Shown one piece after another: positions 27,301 through 36,684 of a DNA stretch of 64,000 nt (position 1 is the first letter of the stretch; every line of letters starts with the position of its first letter). Where the stretch lies: contig NZ_SRXX01000008.1 in assembly GCF_004804315.1 (NCBI RefSeq), positions 1 through 64,000 on the forward strand, in the 5' to 3' direction. The position numbers and the translations under genes are program-made. The notes beneath the pieces were generated by a model. The model had not been told where the DNA came from, did not search any database, and worked only from the letters and a program-made list of their open reading frames with translations. This DNA is from Flagellimonas onchidii (GTDB lineage: Bacteria > Bacteroidota > Bacteroidia > Flavobacteriales > Flavobacteriaceae).

Positions 27301-27346
27301 CTCCTTCCCTTTTAAAAGGGAAGGTGGGCAAAGGCCGGAAGGGATG
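27301..27346 (+). repeat. Modular stem-loop repeat, copy 3
   Basis: CCTTCCCTTTT / AAAAGGGAAGG stem, TGG, small element GCAAAGGC, CGGAAGGGAT. Same order and orientation as copy 1; the two bracket the antitoxin-lipoprotein pair. Confidence 0.6.
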
Positions 27347-27510
27347 CATAAAACAGTCCATTTCATCAATCCATCAATTCAAAAGGGGCATTCGTCAATT
27401 TAGGTCCAATTTTTAGAGAGATAATTCTTTTTTTTCATGACATAACTTAATTACCGGATGGAAAGAGATAAAACATTGAACTTTCGCACTTGGTTTTAGT
27501 GCCATCTGTT

Positions 27511-27795
27511 ATGGAATTACCCCCTTCACAGATATTTTTCAAATACGCTGAGGTTATAGTTCTTCTAATCCAAGCGATTATAGGGCTATTGATTTTTCGT
27601 TTTAAACGCGTTCGTATTATACCTGCAAGAGAGACCCTTTTTGTTGTACCCCGAGAAAGAATTATACGCTATGTCATTATTTTATTGGGAAGGATATACT
27701 ACATCTCTGTTGTAATATTCCTTGTGTTAGAATTTATTCTCCTGACTTGGTTATTGATCCTTCGTAATAACAGGTGGCACTATGCTCCATTTTAA
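27511..27795 (+). CDS. Small membrane protein, unknown
   Basis: 94 residues from the ATG at 27511 ('MELPPSQIFFKYAEV'). Two hydrophobic segments (about 12-30 and 52-82) are separated by a basic loop 'FRFKRVRIIPARETLF'. Not recognised. It is 30 bp upstream of a secreted protein on the same strand and is probably co-transcribed. Low GC, like its neighbour, sets the pair apart from the flanking helicase and pdeM genes. Confidence 0.5.
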   Translation: MELPPSQIFFKYAEVIVLLIQAIIGLLIFRFKRVRIIPARETLFVVPRERIIRYVIILLGRIYYISVVIFLVLEFILLTWLLILRNNRWHYAPF

Positions 27796-27825
27796 TAAAA
27801 CAAATTAGAACTGCAACCAAAAAAC

Positions 27826-28833
27826 ATGAAACACTTTTTTCTTTGCTTCTTCTTCATTATTCGTCTTTGTGCTCAAACCTCAGACAAGTCAATGAATATA
27901 AATGCACAAGAGATAACAGCAGAAAATTTTGTAGAAAAGATAGCCTCACAAGTAAAACACTATCCACAGGAGCCTATGTATTTTTTTAGGGCCAATGCCC
28001 ATAATTGTGTCTATGAGATATTGGTAAACGACTTTCCTATTGAGAAGCATTACCGATTGGGTTGGAATGCAACACCTACTGACTTTAATCGTGCTATTTT
28101 AAAAAGTGGTAAACAAACACTTACTTATCGTTTATACCCTATAGGTAATTTATTAGGCGATGAGGAGCGTGTGAATACGCTGCTTTCTACTACTCAAATA
28201 GAAATAGAAATATTTCGGGTAGATGATCACCGTACTTATACCAGCGATGAAGATGAGAAGATAGTAATAAACCATACCAGCGATAAAAAAGAGGACAAGT
28301 TTGTGGGAGCTGGCTTACCATATTATGAATATACCTTTGAGTTTGAGGCTAAAGTACCTTATGAAAACGAAGGTTGGAGTAAAGGTATTGATTTACGTAA
28401 AGTAGATAGTATGGAATTAAAAGCAAAAGTGTTTCAGTATTATAAAAAAATACAAGCCCTTTATGAAAAACAAGACTTAGGTGGTATATTAAAAATGAAC
28501 TATGCTTTTCAAGCACGTAATTCTATTGCTGAATATAGAACAAAAGAAGAAATACAAAAAATTTTAGATTATTATAAAAGATCAGCTTATTATAAGGGTA
28601 AAGAATTCCAACCCTTAAAAAAATATGAATTTCAATTTTTTGGAGGGGGGACGATTACGGCTTTTAAACATACAAGCAAAGAGCCTATAAATAAGAGATT
28701 AAGAGGGAATAATGCGTTGTGGTTTAAGTATAAAACAGAGTCTGGTGGAACAAGAGGACAATTTTTAGGTGCATATCTCTATGCCCCAAAAGATAAGCAA
28801 CAGAATGGGTTGCATTTGGAAATGATAAATTAA
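27826..28833 (+). CDS. Secreted protein of unknown function
   Basis: 335 residues with a short signal peptide (about 1-17, 'RLCAQ'). The mature protein is rich in Lys, Glu and Tyr, with beta-strand-like segments early ('NCVYEILVNDFPIEKHYRLG') and a helical middle ('KVFQYYKKIQALYEK'). No domain recognised. The style recalls secreted proteins that occur as multicopy unknowns in Bacteroidota accessory regions; an immunity or envelope role is speculation. Follows a small membrane protein gene by 30 bp. Confidence 0.6.
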   Translation: MKHFFLCFFFIIRLCAQTSDKSMNINAQEITAENFVEKIASQVKHYPQEPMYFFRANAHNCVYEILVNDFPIEKHYRLGWNATPTDFNRAILKSGKQTLTYRLYPIGNLLGDEERVNTLLSTTQIEIEIFRVDDHRTYTSDEDEKIVINHTSDKKEDKFVGAGLPYYEYTFEFEAKVPYENEGWSKGIDLRKVDSMELKAKVFQYYKKIQALYEKQDLGGILKMNYAFQARNSIAEYRTKEEIQKILDYYKRSAYYKGKEFQPLKKYEFQFFGGGTITAFKHTSKEPINKRLRGNNALWFKYKTESGGTRGQFLGAYLYAPKDKQQNGLHLEMIN

Positions 28834-28897
28834 TATTCTGTTTTTTAATAACCTTTTGCGCAAAACTATAAATCCGTGCCGACAGCTTCTCTTCCAA

Positions 28898-31369
28898 TTA
28901 TTTTGTCAAAACCTTGGTCATCCGTTTAATGCGATCGGCCAATTTTTCATTGGATAGTTTTTCTCGAAGCCTATCAGTAATAATGGGAAATGAAAATGGG
29001 GTAGGGTTCTGGCATTTTTTCCAAATAATCTCTTGTTGGGCAATGCGTTCCAAAGCCAGTCGAAGACGGCCTTCCTCAAGCTGGTGCTCAAAGGTCTCGG
29101 TAAAGGCCTGTTGGTAGAGCAAATTGTCGTCCTCAAAATCCTTGAACACATCAAAAAGCAATTGTGAACTGCTTTGCAGGTGTTTCATTTTGACTCCTTT
29201 TTCGGGATAACCGGTAAATACCATGCCACTGATAACAGCAATATCCCTGAACTTACGACGCGCCATCTCGTTGGAATTCAAACTTTTTTGAAGATCACTC
29301 AACATATATTCTGGAGTGAACAAGTCATTGTCCAACACCGCTTGAATATCAATCTCCTTATCTGAAAGCAGTTCAAACCCATAATCATTAAAGGCAAGAG
29401 AACAGGTTATGGGTGAGAGCAAACTTATCCGATAAGCCAGTAAGCTGCTCATGCCCTCATGGATAGCTCGACCTTCAAAGGGATAAAAAATATGGTGGTA
29501 GCCATCGTTTGTTTTAAAAGTTTCAATCAAAAATTGATCGGGCACGGGTACAATGCTCTCTTCACGCTGTTTGGAGAACATAGGTTGTAAAGACTGAATT
29601 TCTGGAGATTGGGCTTTGAGTTGCAATTCAGCCGAATACAGTTCTTGTCGTAACAGTTCAGACATTTTTGCGGAAAAGCTCAAACGTCCTCCCATCCACG
29701 ATGGGATTTTGTTACTGCGTTTAGATGAATTTTTGACCTGGGCGGTCATACCTTTGATACGGATAAATTCAAGATTCCGTCCGGCAAAAGTGAACACATC
29801 ACCGGGAGACAATTTTGAGATAAAGGATTCCTCAATCGTGCCAATGTATCCTCCTTTTTGATAGCGAACCGATAGGCTGGCATCGCCGACAATGGTTCCA
29901 ATCTGAAAGCGATGCCTTCGGGCTATGGCCAAGTTGTTTACTTTGAACTTTCCATCGGGTTCCACTTCCACTTTTTTGTATTCGTCGTAGGTCTTGAGAC
30001 TTTGACTGCCCATCACCAAAAAATTCAAAAGCCATTGCCAAGTTTCTTCCGTAAGGGTTTGATAACAAAAGGTGTTTTTTACTTCTTGATAAATTTCGTC
30101 CGGATAAAACCCATCCGAAACGGCAAGCGTGATTAAATATTGAATGAGTACATCGTAGCTGTTCAGGTATGGAATTCTATCCTCAACCGCAGCATTCAAC
30201 ACTGCTTTTTGCATAGCCGAAGCTTCTATAAGCTCCATGGCATGGGTGGGCAAAAAGTAGATGATACTTTCTTTGCCTGGTCGGTGCCCGCTTCGCCCAG
30301 CACGTTGTAAAAAACGGGCAACACCCTTGGGACCTCCAATTTGCACCACGGTTTCCACCGGGGCAAAATCCACACCCAAATCCAAACTGGAGGTGCAGAC
30401 CACTGCTGTTAAACTTTCATTCCGAATGGCCTGCTCCACCCAAAGTCGGGTATCCTTGTTGATGCTACCATGGTGCATGGCAATTTCCCCGGCATATTCC
30501 GGGTGTTTCTCCAATATTTTTTGAAACCAGATTTCGCACTGTCCCCGGGTATTGGTGAACAGCAGCGTGGTCTTACTATTATTTATAATAGGAACAACTT
30601 CTTCCAACAGATGCAGACCCAAATGTCCGCGCCATGGAAAGGTTTCCATCTGTTCGGGAATGATACTTTTTACCGTAATTTTTTTATTGAGATTGGCTTT
30701 GACCAATATCGAATTTTCAAGTTCTAAAGAAGTGGGTCCCAACAATACTTCACGCGCCTGTTCCAAGTTGCCGATGGTAGCTGAAATTCCCCAGATGCGT
30801 AAATTTTTACAAATAGTCTTTAATCGTGACAGTCCGAGTTCCATCTGCACCCCTCTTTTAGAACCCAAAAGTTCATGCCATTCATCCACCACTATGGCCG
30901 AGCAATTCTTAAAAACTTTGTCGTAGCCTTTGGAGGAGAGCAAAAGCTGAAGGCTTTCAGGAGTTGTGATCAACAAATCGGGCATGCTTTTTTTCTGCTT
31001 GGCCCTTTCAGATGTAGTGGTATCTCCAGTACGAATCCCAACGGTCATTTGGGTTTCCAGATCTTGGGTTATCCATTCAGCAGATTGTTTGATTTCTTGG
31101 GAAAGTGCCCGTAACGGGGTTATCCAAATAGCCTTGAGTCCTTTTTTGTGTTTGGTTTTATAATCGGGATTGTTTTTGAGGTAGTTCAGTACAATCGGGA
31201 ACCAAAGTGCATAGGTCTTTCCACTACCCGTTGGAGCATTGAGCAAACCGTGTTTACCATCCAGAAAAGCTTTCCAAGTTTCTTTTTGAAATGGGAAGGG
31301 TTTCCAATCTTGCTGATGGAACCAATTTTCGGCGATATGGAAAAGTTCGGATTGTCGCAGTGGAACAAT
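28898..31369 (-). CDS. Lhr-like DEXH helicase, ligase-associated DNA damage response
   Basis: Walker A 'APTGSGKTYALW', 'DEWH' box, 'SATIGN' motif III and 'QRAGRSGHRPG' motif VI define an Lhr-type 3'-5' helicase; the C-terminal DUF4942-free Lhr core follows to the end. The conserved N-terminal part ('ENWFHQQDWKPFPFQKETW') is in frame upstream of the first usual start codon, a TTG at 31246, yet no ATG, GTG or other TTG exists between it and the stop at 31379. The end given assumes an ATT start at 31369 (about 823 residues). It works with PdeM and an ATP-dependent ligase in DNA repair. Confidence 0.85.
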   Translation of the reverse strand: MVPLRQSELFHIAENWFHQQDWKPFPFQKETWKAFLDGKHGLLNAPTGSGKTYALWFPIVLNYLKNNPDYKTKHKKGLKAIWITPLRALSQEIKQSAEWITQDLETQMTVGIRTGDTTTSERAKQKKSMPDLLITTPESLQLLLSSKGYDKVFKNCSAIVVDEWHELLGSKRGVQMELGLSRLKTICKNLRIWGISATIGNLEQAREVLLGPTSLELENSILVKANLNKKITVKSIIPEQMETFPWRGHLGLHLLEEVVPIINNSKTTLLFTNTRGQCEIWFQKILEKHPEYAGEIAMHHGSINKDTRLWVEQAIRNESLTAVVCTSSLDLGVDFAPVETVVQIGGPKGVARFLQRAGRSGHRPGKESIIYFLPTHAMELIEASAMQKAVLNAAVEDRIPYLNSYDVLIQYLITLAVSDGFYPDEIYQEVKNTFCYQTLTEETWQWLLNFLVMGSQSLKTYDEYKKVEVEPDGKFKVNNLAIARRHRFQIGTIVGDASLSVRYQKGGYIGTIEESFISKLSPGDVFTFAGRNLEFIRIKGMTAQVKNSSKRSNKIPSWMGGRLSFSAKMSELLRQELYSAELQLKAQSPEIQSLQPMFSKQREESIVPVPDQFLIETFKTNDGYHHIFYPFEGRAIHEGMSSLLAYRISLLSPITCSLAFNDYGFELLSDKEIDIQAVLDNDLFTPEYMLSDLQKSLNSNEMARRKFRDIAVISGMVFTGYPEKGVKMKHLQSSSQLLFDVFKDFEDDNLLYQQAFTETFEHQLEEGRLRLALERIAQQEIIWKKCQNPTPFSFPIITDRLREKLSNEKLADRIKRMTKVLTK

Positions 31370-31447
31370 ATTGAAAAGTTAGATAGCGAAATGAAAATTA
31401 CAAATTTCTTTTGGTCATAATTTTACAATCCTTTCTACATTAAGAAT

Positions 31448-31455
31448 TATATTTG
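31448..31455 (+). promoter_or_regulatory. -7 element of the TerB-like gene
   Basis: TATATTTG, an exact TAnnTTTG. It overlaps the first in-frame ATG (31453 region), so translation must start at the second ATG, 31474. Confidence 0.5.
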
Positions 31456-31473
31456 CCGAACAAATTTTTACAC

Positions 31474-31896
31474 ATGCCCATTTTAGATTTATACGAGCAC
31501 GGAGAACAACGTAAAAACTTGGCTCATTTTGCCACTTTGGCCACTTTGGCCGCTTCGGACGGGATCATTACCGAAGAAGAGAAGGCCATCCTTGATAAGT
31601 TTGCCTTTAAACTGAACATTACCGATTCAGAATATAAAGAGGTGATGAAAAAGGAGAACAAATATCCGATTGAAACTCCGCATAGCGGTGAAAAACGTTT
31701 AATGCGTTTGTTCGATTTTTTTAGAATGGCATTTGCTGACCGTAATATTGATGCGGACCAAGAAAGGCTAATCGAGAAATATGCGATTGGTTTGGGTTAT
31801 TCTCCAGAGGATGCAGTAGAAATCATCAAAAAATCTTTTGATATTTTCTGCGGAAATATCGCTTTTGAGGATTTTCAATATCTACTTAAAAAGTAG
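31474..31896 (+). CDS. TerB-family protein
   Basis: 140 residues from the ATG at 31474 ('MPILDLYEHGEQRKN'). The body is an all-helical TerB-like domain with 'AASDGIITEEEKAIL' and 'FADRNIDADQERLIEK', the two acidic, metal-binding-like loops of the family. TerB proteins are tied to tellurite resistance and membrane stress; single-domain copies like this have no proven role. It is monocistronic and divergent from the Lhr helicase; its 3' end is 2 bp from the convergent fbp gene. Confidence 0.8.
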   Translation: MPILDLYEHGEQRKNLAHFATLATLAASDGIITEEEKAILDKFAFKLNITDSEYKEVMKKENKYPIETPHSGEKRLMRLFDFFRMAFADRNIDADQERLIEKYAIGLGYSPEDAVEIIKKSFDIFCGNIAFEDFQYLLKK

Positions 31897-31898
31897 GT

Positions 31899-32900
31899 CT
31901 AGGATTTCATAAATTCTTCTGCTTTTTCCACCATTTTTTTACTGCCACAGAAAAAGGGAACACGTTCATGTAATTCCGTGGGCTGGATTTCCATGATTCG
32001 CTGGTACCCGTCACTGGCCTTCCCATTTGCTTGTTCTGCCAAAAAAGCCATCGGATTGCATTCGTAAAGTAAACGCAACTTTCCTTTTTGCGCCTTACTA
32101 CTCTTTGGGTACATATAAATTCCCCCTTTTATCATATTTCGATGAAAATCGGAAACCAAAGAACCTATGTATCGCGAGGTATAAGGTCTATCACCTTCCT
32201 CTTTTTGACAATATTTAATATAATCCTTTACCCCTTGCGGAAAGTGGATATAATTCCCCTCATTCACGGAATAGATCTTCCCGGTTTCTGGGAATTGCAT
32301 ATTGGGGTGCGACAAATAAAAGGTTCCAATGGCCGGATTTAATGTAAACCCATTCACGCCATGCCCCGTGGTATAGACCAACATAGTTGAAGTGCCATAA
32401 ATAATGTATCCGGCTGCCACTTGATTTTTTCCAGGCTGAAGAAAATCTTCAAGGGTTACCGGAGTGCCGACTGGGGTTATTCTGCGATAGATGGAAAAAA
32501 TGGTTCCAACGGAAACATTCACATCGATATTTGATGACCCGTCCAAAGGATCGATCAGCACTACATATTTATTTTGATGGTTTTCATCCAGACTGTTAAT
32601 GGTGATATAATCGTCTTCCTCCTCAGAGGCAATTCCACAAACGATTTCCCGATTCTTTAGGGTTTGAATGAATTTTTCATTCGCCAATACATCCAGTTTT
32701 TGCTGATTTTCACCTTGAATATTGGTGTCACCCGCAGTTCCTAGGATATCCACCAGACCTGCTTTGTTCACTTCATGATTGACTACTTTAGCGGCCAATC
32801 GTATGGCATTTATCAATTTGGAAAGCTCTCCGGTTGAATACTGGAACTCGGTCTGGTTTTCAATAATAAATTCACCAAGGGTCTGGTTCTTGTGAGACAT
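31899..32900 (-). CDS. fbp: Class I fructose-1,6-bisphosphatase
   Basis: 333 residues, normal length. The metal/phosphate motif '[16 protein letters not shown]' (about 118) and '[20 protein letters not shown]' with the sugar-phosphate Tyr/Lys residues are intact, as is '[15 protein letters not shown]' near the end. It removes the 1-phosphate from fructose-1,6-bisphosphate in gluconeogenesis. Starts at an ATG; convergent with the TerB-like gene and divergent from the GNAT gene. Confidence 0.96.
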   Translation of the reverse strand: MSHKNQTLGEFIIENQTEFQYSTGELSKLINAIRLAAKVVNHEVNKAGLVDILGTAGDTNIQGENQQKLDVLANEKFIQTLKNREIVCGIASEEEDDYITINSLDENHQNKYVVLIDPLDGSSNIDVNVSVGTIFSIYRRITPVGTPVTLEDFLQPGKNQVAAGYIIYGTSTMLVYTTGHGVNGFTLNPAIGTFYLSHPNMQFPETGKIYSVNEGNYIHFPQGVKDYIKYCQKEEGDRPYTSRYIGSLVSDFHRNMIKGGIYMYPKSSKAQKGKLRLLYECNPMAFLAEQANGKASDGYQRIMEIQPTELHERVPFFCGSKKMVEKAEEFMKS

Positions 32901-33012
32901 GAATGTAGGCTGTTTTATTTGAGGGCAAATATCGTGTATTTTGTGATACTATATCGTTTTCGTTACGATAAAGATTTGGATATTTATAACTTTGAGTTTT
33001 ATTTGTAACAAT

Positions 33013-33495
33013 ATGGAATATGTAATCAGAGATGCTCGAAAAGAGGACATGGGTCAGGTTTTAGGCTTGATCAAAGAACTGGCCGAGTTTGAAAAAGAAC
33101 CCAACGCCGTGGAGGTAATCAGGGAAGATTTGGAAAATGATGGTTTCGGGGAAAGCAAGCTGTTCCATTGCTTCGTGGCGGAACATGAAGAGCAAATTGT
33201 GGGTCTTGCATTGATCTATCCAAGATATTCCACATGGAAAGGGGCCACAGTGCATTTAGAGGATTTAATAGTTTCCCAAAAAATGAGAGGAAGCGGTTTA
33301 GGGACCGCACTCTTGAATGAGGTGGTCAAGTATGGGCATTCGTTGGGAGTCAAAAGAATTTCTTGGGAAGTATTGGATTGGAACGAACCCGCTATTACAT
33401 TTTATGAGAAAAAAGGAGCCTGGGTTAGACGTGATTGGGATGTGGTTCAACTTGACGAAAAAGGAATTGAAAATTATATCGAAAAATTAAACTAG
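33013..33495 (+). CDS. GNAT-family N-acetyltransferase
   Basis: 160 residues from the ATG at 33013. Typical acetyl-CoA-binding motif: 'LEDLIVSQKMRGSGLGTALL' (Q/RxxGxG/A, about 82-101), then 'ISWEVLDWNEPAITFYEKKGA'. The pattern is close to the diamine/ribosomal-protein type acetyltransferases, substrate unknown. A TAACTTTG box at 32987-32994 lies 18 nt upstream. Followed after 28 bp by the aspartate kinase gene and possibly co-transcribed. Confidence 0.85.
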   Translation: MEYVIRDARKEDMGQVLGLIKELAEFEKEPNAVEVIREDLENDGFGESKLFHCFVAEHEEQIVGLALIYPRYSTWKGATVHLEDLIVSQKMRGSGLGTALLNEVVKYGHSLGVKRISWEVLDWNEPAITFYEKKGAWVRRDWDVVQLDEKGIENYIEKLN

Positions 33496-33522
33496 CCAAT
33501 TGGCTGATTATAGAAGAAATTA

Positions 33523-34773
33523 ATGAGAGTTTTTAAGTTTGGAGGAGCATCGGTAAAAGATGCAGAGGCAGTTCGCAATGTGGTGAAAGTATTGCAAGAG
33601 GTGGGTCATGAAGACACATTTGTTGTGATTTCAGCCATGGGTAAGACCACTAATGCCATGGAGAAGGTGGTAGCTGCCTATTTTAATGATAAATCTGTCC
33701 TTACTGCCGCGATTCAAGAAGTTGTTGAATATCATGAAAACATACTTGCAGACCTATTTGATGAAAAGAACCATCCGGTCCATTCTAGGGTAAAATTACT
33801 TTTTGAAGAGGTCAAAGGCTTTCTGGCATGGAATAAATCGCCCAAATATGCCTTTGTTTATGATCAAGTAGTAGGATATGGCGAATTGGTCTCCACCACC
33901 ATTATAAGTGAATACCTTAATGAAGTGGAGATTCCGAATGTTTGGCAAGATGTCAGAAGCTTGATCAAGACGGACAACAACTATCGAGATGCTACTGTAA
34001 ATTGGGAACGTACCCAAAGTGAGGTGTCGGCAAAGGTAGATATGTCCAAACTTAACATTTCTCAAGGGTTTTTAGCAAGTGACGATAACAACTTTACAAC
34101 TACGCTAGGCAGGGAAGGTTCGGATTACACAGCAGCCATTTTGGCCTACTGCCTGAATGCAAATTCTGTAACCATATGGAAGGACGTGCCCGGAGTATTG
34201 AATGCGGACCCAAGGAATTTTGAGGAGACACAGCTATTGGATAAAATTTCCTATCGGGAAGCAATTGAGCTTGCATTTTATGGCGCTTCCGTAATCCACC
34301 CGAAAACACTTCAACCATTACAGCGCAAAGAAATTCCACTACATGTAAAGTCATTTATAAATCCAAAAGGAAAGGGAACTACTGTGTGCAAAGGTGTCGG
34401 AATTTCTCCTGAAGTACCTTGCTTTATTGTTAAAAAGGATCAAGTATTGCTAAAACTATCATCACTTGATTTTTCTTTTATTGTTGAAAACAACATCAGT
34501 GATATTTTTAAACTTTTCCATGATCATCGAATGAAGGTAGATCTTATTCAAAATTCGGCCATTAGTTTTTCGGTTTGTTTGGATAACAAGTTCAATGGCC
34601 TGCAACCCATGTTGAACGAATTACAAAAAAGGTTCAAGGTGGTATGCCATGAAGATGTTTCCCTCTACACTATTCGACATTTTGATGACAATGCCGTTAA
34701 ATCCCTACAAAACGGAAGATCAGTATTGGTGGAACAGCGTGGAAAGGAAACCGTGCAGTTGGTGGTAAAATAA
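33523..34773 (+). CDS. lysC: Aspartate kinase
   Basis: 416 residues. The kinase domain starts 'VFKFGGASVKDAEAVRN' (KFGGTSV variant with Ala) and includes 'GREGSDYTAA' (about 193) and 'YGASVIHPKTLQPL' (about 252). The C-terminal 120 residues are ACT domains, the allosteric site for lysine or threonine. It phosphorylates aspartate at the head of the lysine/methionine/threonine pathway. Monofunctional, no homoserine dehydrogenase fused. A hairpin terminator follows the stop by 24 bp. Confidence 0.92.
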   Translation: MRVFKFGGASVKDAEAVRNVVKVLQEVGHEDTFVVISAMGKTTNAMEKVVAAYFNDKSVLTAAIQEVVEYHENILADLFDEKNHPVHSRVKLLFEEVKGFLAWNKSPKYAFVYDQVVGYGELVSTTIISEYLNEVEIPNVWQDVRSLIKTDNNYRDATVNWERTQSEVSAKVDMSKLNISQGFLASDDNNFTTTLGREGSDYTAAILAYCLNANSVTIWKDVPGVLNADPRNFEETQLLDKISYREAIELAFYGASVIHPKTLQPLQRKEIPLHVKSFINPKGKGTTVCKGVGISPEVPCFIVKKDQVLLKLSSLDFSFIVENNISDIFKLFHDHRMKVDLIQNSAISFSVCLDNKFNGLQPMLNELQKRFKVVCHEDVSLYTIRHFDDNAVKSLQNGRSVLVEQRGKETVQLVVK

Positions 34774-34797
34774 AAACGTTAGGCATTTTTAAGCTAG

Positions 34798-34820
34798 AAA
34801 ATCCCAGAATTGGGATTTTT
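34798..34820 (+). terminator. Intrinsic terminator after aspartate kinase
   Basis: AAAATCCCA pairs with TGGGATTTT around a GAAT loop and ends in a run of T (plus strand). It separates the kinase transcript from the acyltransferase gene. Confidence 0.75.
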
Positions 34821-34851
34821 CTATCTTTACATTTACCTAATTTATATTTTT

Positions 34852-36669
34852 ATGGGGCTGGTTTCCGCCAAAGAAGTTGCAAAGGTCATAAATCTAGATA
34901 AATACGGGTTTTTGGGCACCTTTGTTGGATGGCTTTTAATGGTCGCCACCAAGATTACTACCATCAACCGATTTTATAATAAGAACAAATCCCTTCCTGG
35001 AACGGAGTTTTTAGAGGAGATACTTGACCATTATGAAATTGATTTTGAAATTCCCGAAGAAGATTTAAAACGACTCCCTAAATCGGGGCCTTACATTACC
35101 ATTAGCAATCATCCTCTTGGAGGTATCGATGGGGTTTTGTTGTTAAAACTGATGCTTCAGCAACGTGAGGATTTTAAGATCATAGCCAATTTTTTGCTGC
35201 ACAGAATAGAGCCGTTGAAGCCTTTTATAATGCCTGTGAATCCTTTTGAGAACCATAAGGATGCCAAAAGCAGCATAATGGGATTTAAAAATGCACTTTT
35301 ACATTTAAAAGAAGGACACCCCTTGGGGATATTTCCGGCCGGAGAGGTTTCCACCTATAAAGATGGAAAATTGGTAGTGGATAAGCCTTGGGAAGAAGCG
35401 GCACTCAAATTAATTCGGAAAGCGGAAGTGCCTGTAGTACCCATTTATTTTCATGCCAGAAATAGTAGACTCTTTTATCGCCTATCAAAAATCAACGATG
35501 TTTTCAGAACGGCCAAGTTGCCATCCGAATTGACATCGCAAAGTAGCAGACCCATTAAGGTCAGAATTGGGCAACCCATATCTGTTAAAGCGCAACAGGA
35601 AGAACCTACCTTGGAATCGTTTACTGAACTACTACGCAAAAAGACATACCTGTTAGCCAATGTGTTCGAAAAAGAGCGTTTAATTGATATGGTTCCGACT
35701 ACTTTAAAGATTCCAAAACCTCCAAAGAAAATTGCTTCTGCCGTAAGTCCTGAGGTCTTGCAGGGTGAGATTGATAAACTCCGGGAAAAGGATTGTCGCA
35801 TGTTGCAGAGCAAAAACTATGAAGTGTTTTTAGCCCAGCAATCAGATATGCCATTCATTCTGAACGAAATTGGACGTCAGCGCGAAATAACTTTTCGTGA
35901 GGTAGGTGAAGGAACCAACAACTCCATTGATTTGGACGAGTTTGATACTTATTATCATCACCTGTTTTTGTGGGATAATGATGGCCAATGTATTGTGGGA
36001 GCGTATCGTATGGGTCTGGGAGCTCAGATATTCAAAGATTATGGCATAGATGGATTTTACCTTCAGGATTTGTTTCGATTTGAACCTGAATTATATGGAA
36101 TGATGGAGAAATCCATTGAAATGGGAAGAGCCTATATTATGAAAGAATATCAGCAGAAACCCATGCCCTTATTTCTACTATGGAAGGGCATTGTGCATAC
36201 TACATTGAGACATCCAGAGCACAAATATTTAATAGGTGGGGTGAGCATCAGTAATCAGTTTTCCAATTTTTCGAAATCACTAATGATAGAATTTATGAAG
36301 TCGAACTATTGGGATCCTTATGTAGCACAATACGTAAGACCGAAGAAAGAGTTCAAGGTAAAATTGAAGGATGCCGACAAGGAATTTATTTTTGATGAAA
36401 CCCAGGCCGATCTGAACAAGTTTGACAAGTTGATTAGTGAGGTAGAGACCGGAAGTCTAAGATTACCCGTATTGATAAAAAAATACATCAAACAAAATGC
36501 AAAAGTGGTTGCCTTTAACGTAGACCCGCTTTTTAACAATTCAGTGGATGGGTTGATGTACATAAAAATTGCGGACCTGCCAGAGAGTACGGTAAAACCG
36601 GTGATGGAGGAGTTCCAGGCCGAACTGGAAAGAAAAATGGCAGAAGGGAACGCCCCAACTGCCATTTAA
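34852..36669 (+). CDS. olsF: OlsF-like fused acyltransferase (PlsC-type plus GNAT)
   Basis: 605 residues from the ATG at 34852; an upstream TTG would add a region that overlaps the terminator. The N-terminal half is a lysophospholipid-acyltransferase domain ('SNHPLGGIDG' with His87 and Asp93, and 'IFPAGEVS'). The C-terminal half (about 310-480) is a hemolysin/OlsB-type GNAT domain ('ITFREVGEG', 'IVGAYRMGLG', 'ELGR' replaced by 'EMGRAYIM'). Such fusions make ornithine or other amino-acid-containing acyl lipids in two steps, as shown for Serratia OlsF. The amino acid used here is not known; Flavobacteria may use glycine or ornithine. Cytoplasmic membrane face. Confidence 0.75.
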   Translation: MGLVSAKEVAKVINLDKYGFLGTFVGWLLMVATKITTINRFYNKNKSLPGTEFLEEILDHYEIDFEIPEEDLKRLPKSGPYITISNHPLGGIDGVLLLKLMLQQREDFKIIANFLLHRIEPLKPFIMPVNPFENHKDAKSSIMGFKNALLHLKEGHPLGIFPAGEVSTYKDGKLVVDKPWEEAALKLIRKAEVPVVPIYFHARNSRLFYRLSKINDVFRTAKLPSELTSQSSRPIKVRIGQPISVKAQQEEPTLESFTELLRKKTYLLANVFEKERLIDMVPTTLKIPKPPKKIASAVSPEVLQGEIDKLREKDCRMLQSKNYEVFLAQQSDMPFILNEIGRQREITFREVGEGTNNSIDLDEFDTYYHHLFLWDNDGQCIVGAYRMGLGAQIFKDYGIDGFYLQDLFRFEPELYGMMEKSIEMGRAYIMKEYQQKPMPLFLLWKGIVHTTLRHPEHKYLIGGVSISNQFSNFSKSLMIEFMKSNYWDPYVAQYVRPKKEFKVKLKDADKEFIFDETQADLNKFDKLISEVETGSLRLPVLIKKYIKQNAKVVAFNVDPLFNNSVDGLMYIKIADLPESTVKPVMEEFQAELERKMAEGNAPTAI

Positions 36670-36684
36670 AATATCTAGATTCAA

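Noticed and set aside
26371..27346. CRISPR array or insertion sequence
   Set aside because: The repeats are few, contain internal stems and are not evenly spaced; no cas or transposase gene is present.
31186..31368. Small frame overlapping the helicase N-terminus
   Set aside because: It is out of frame with the conserved N-terminal helicase residues, so it is a shadow.
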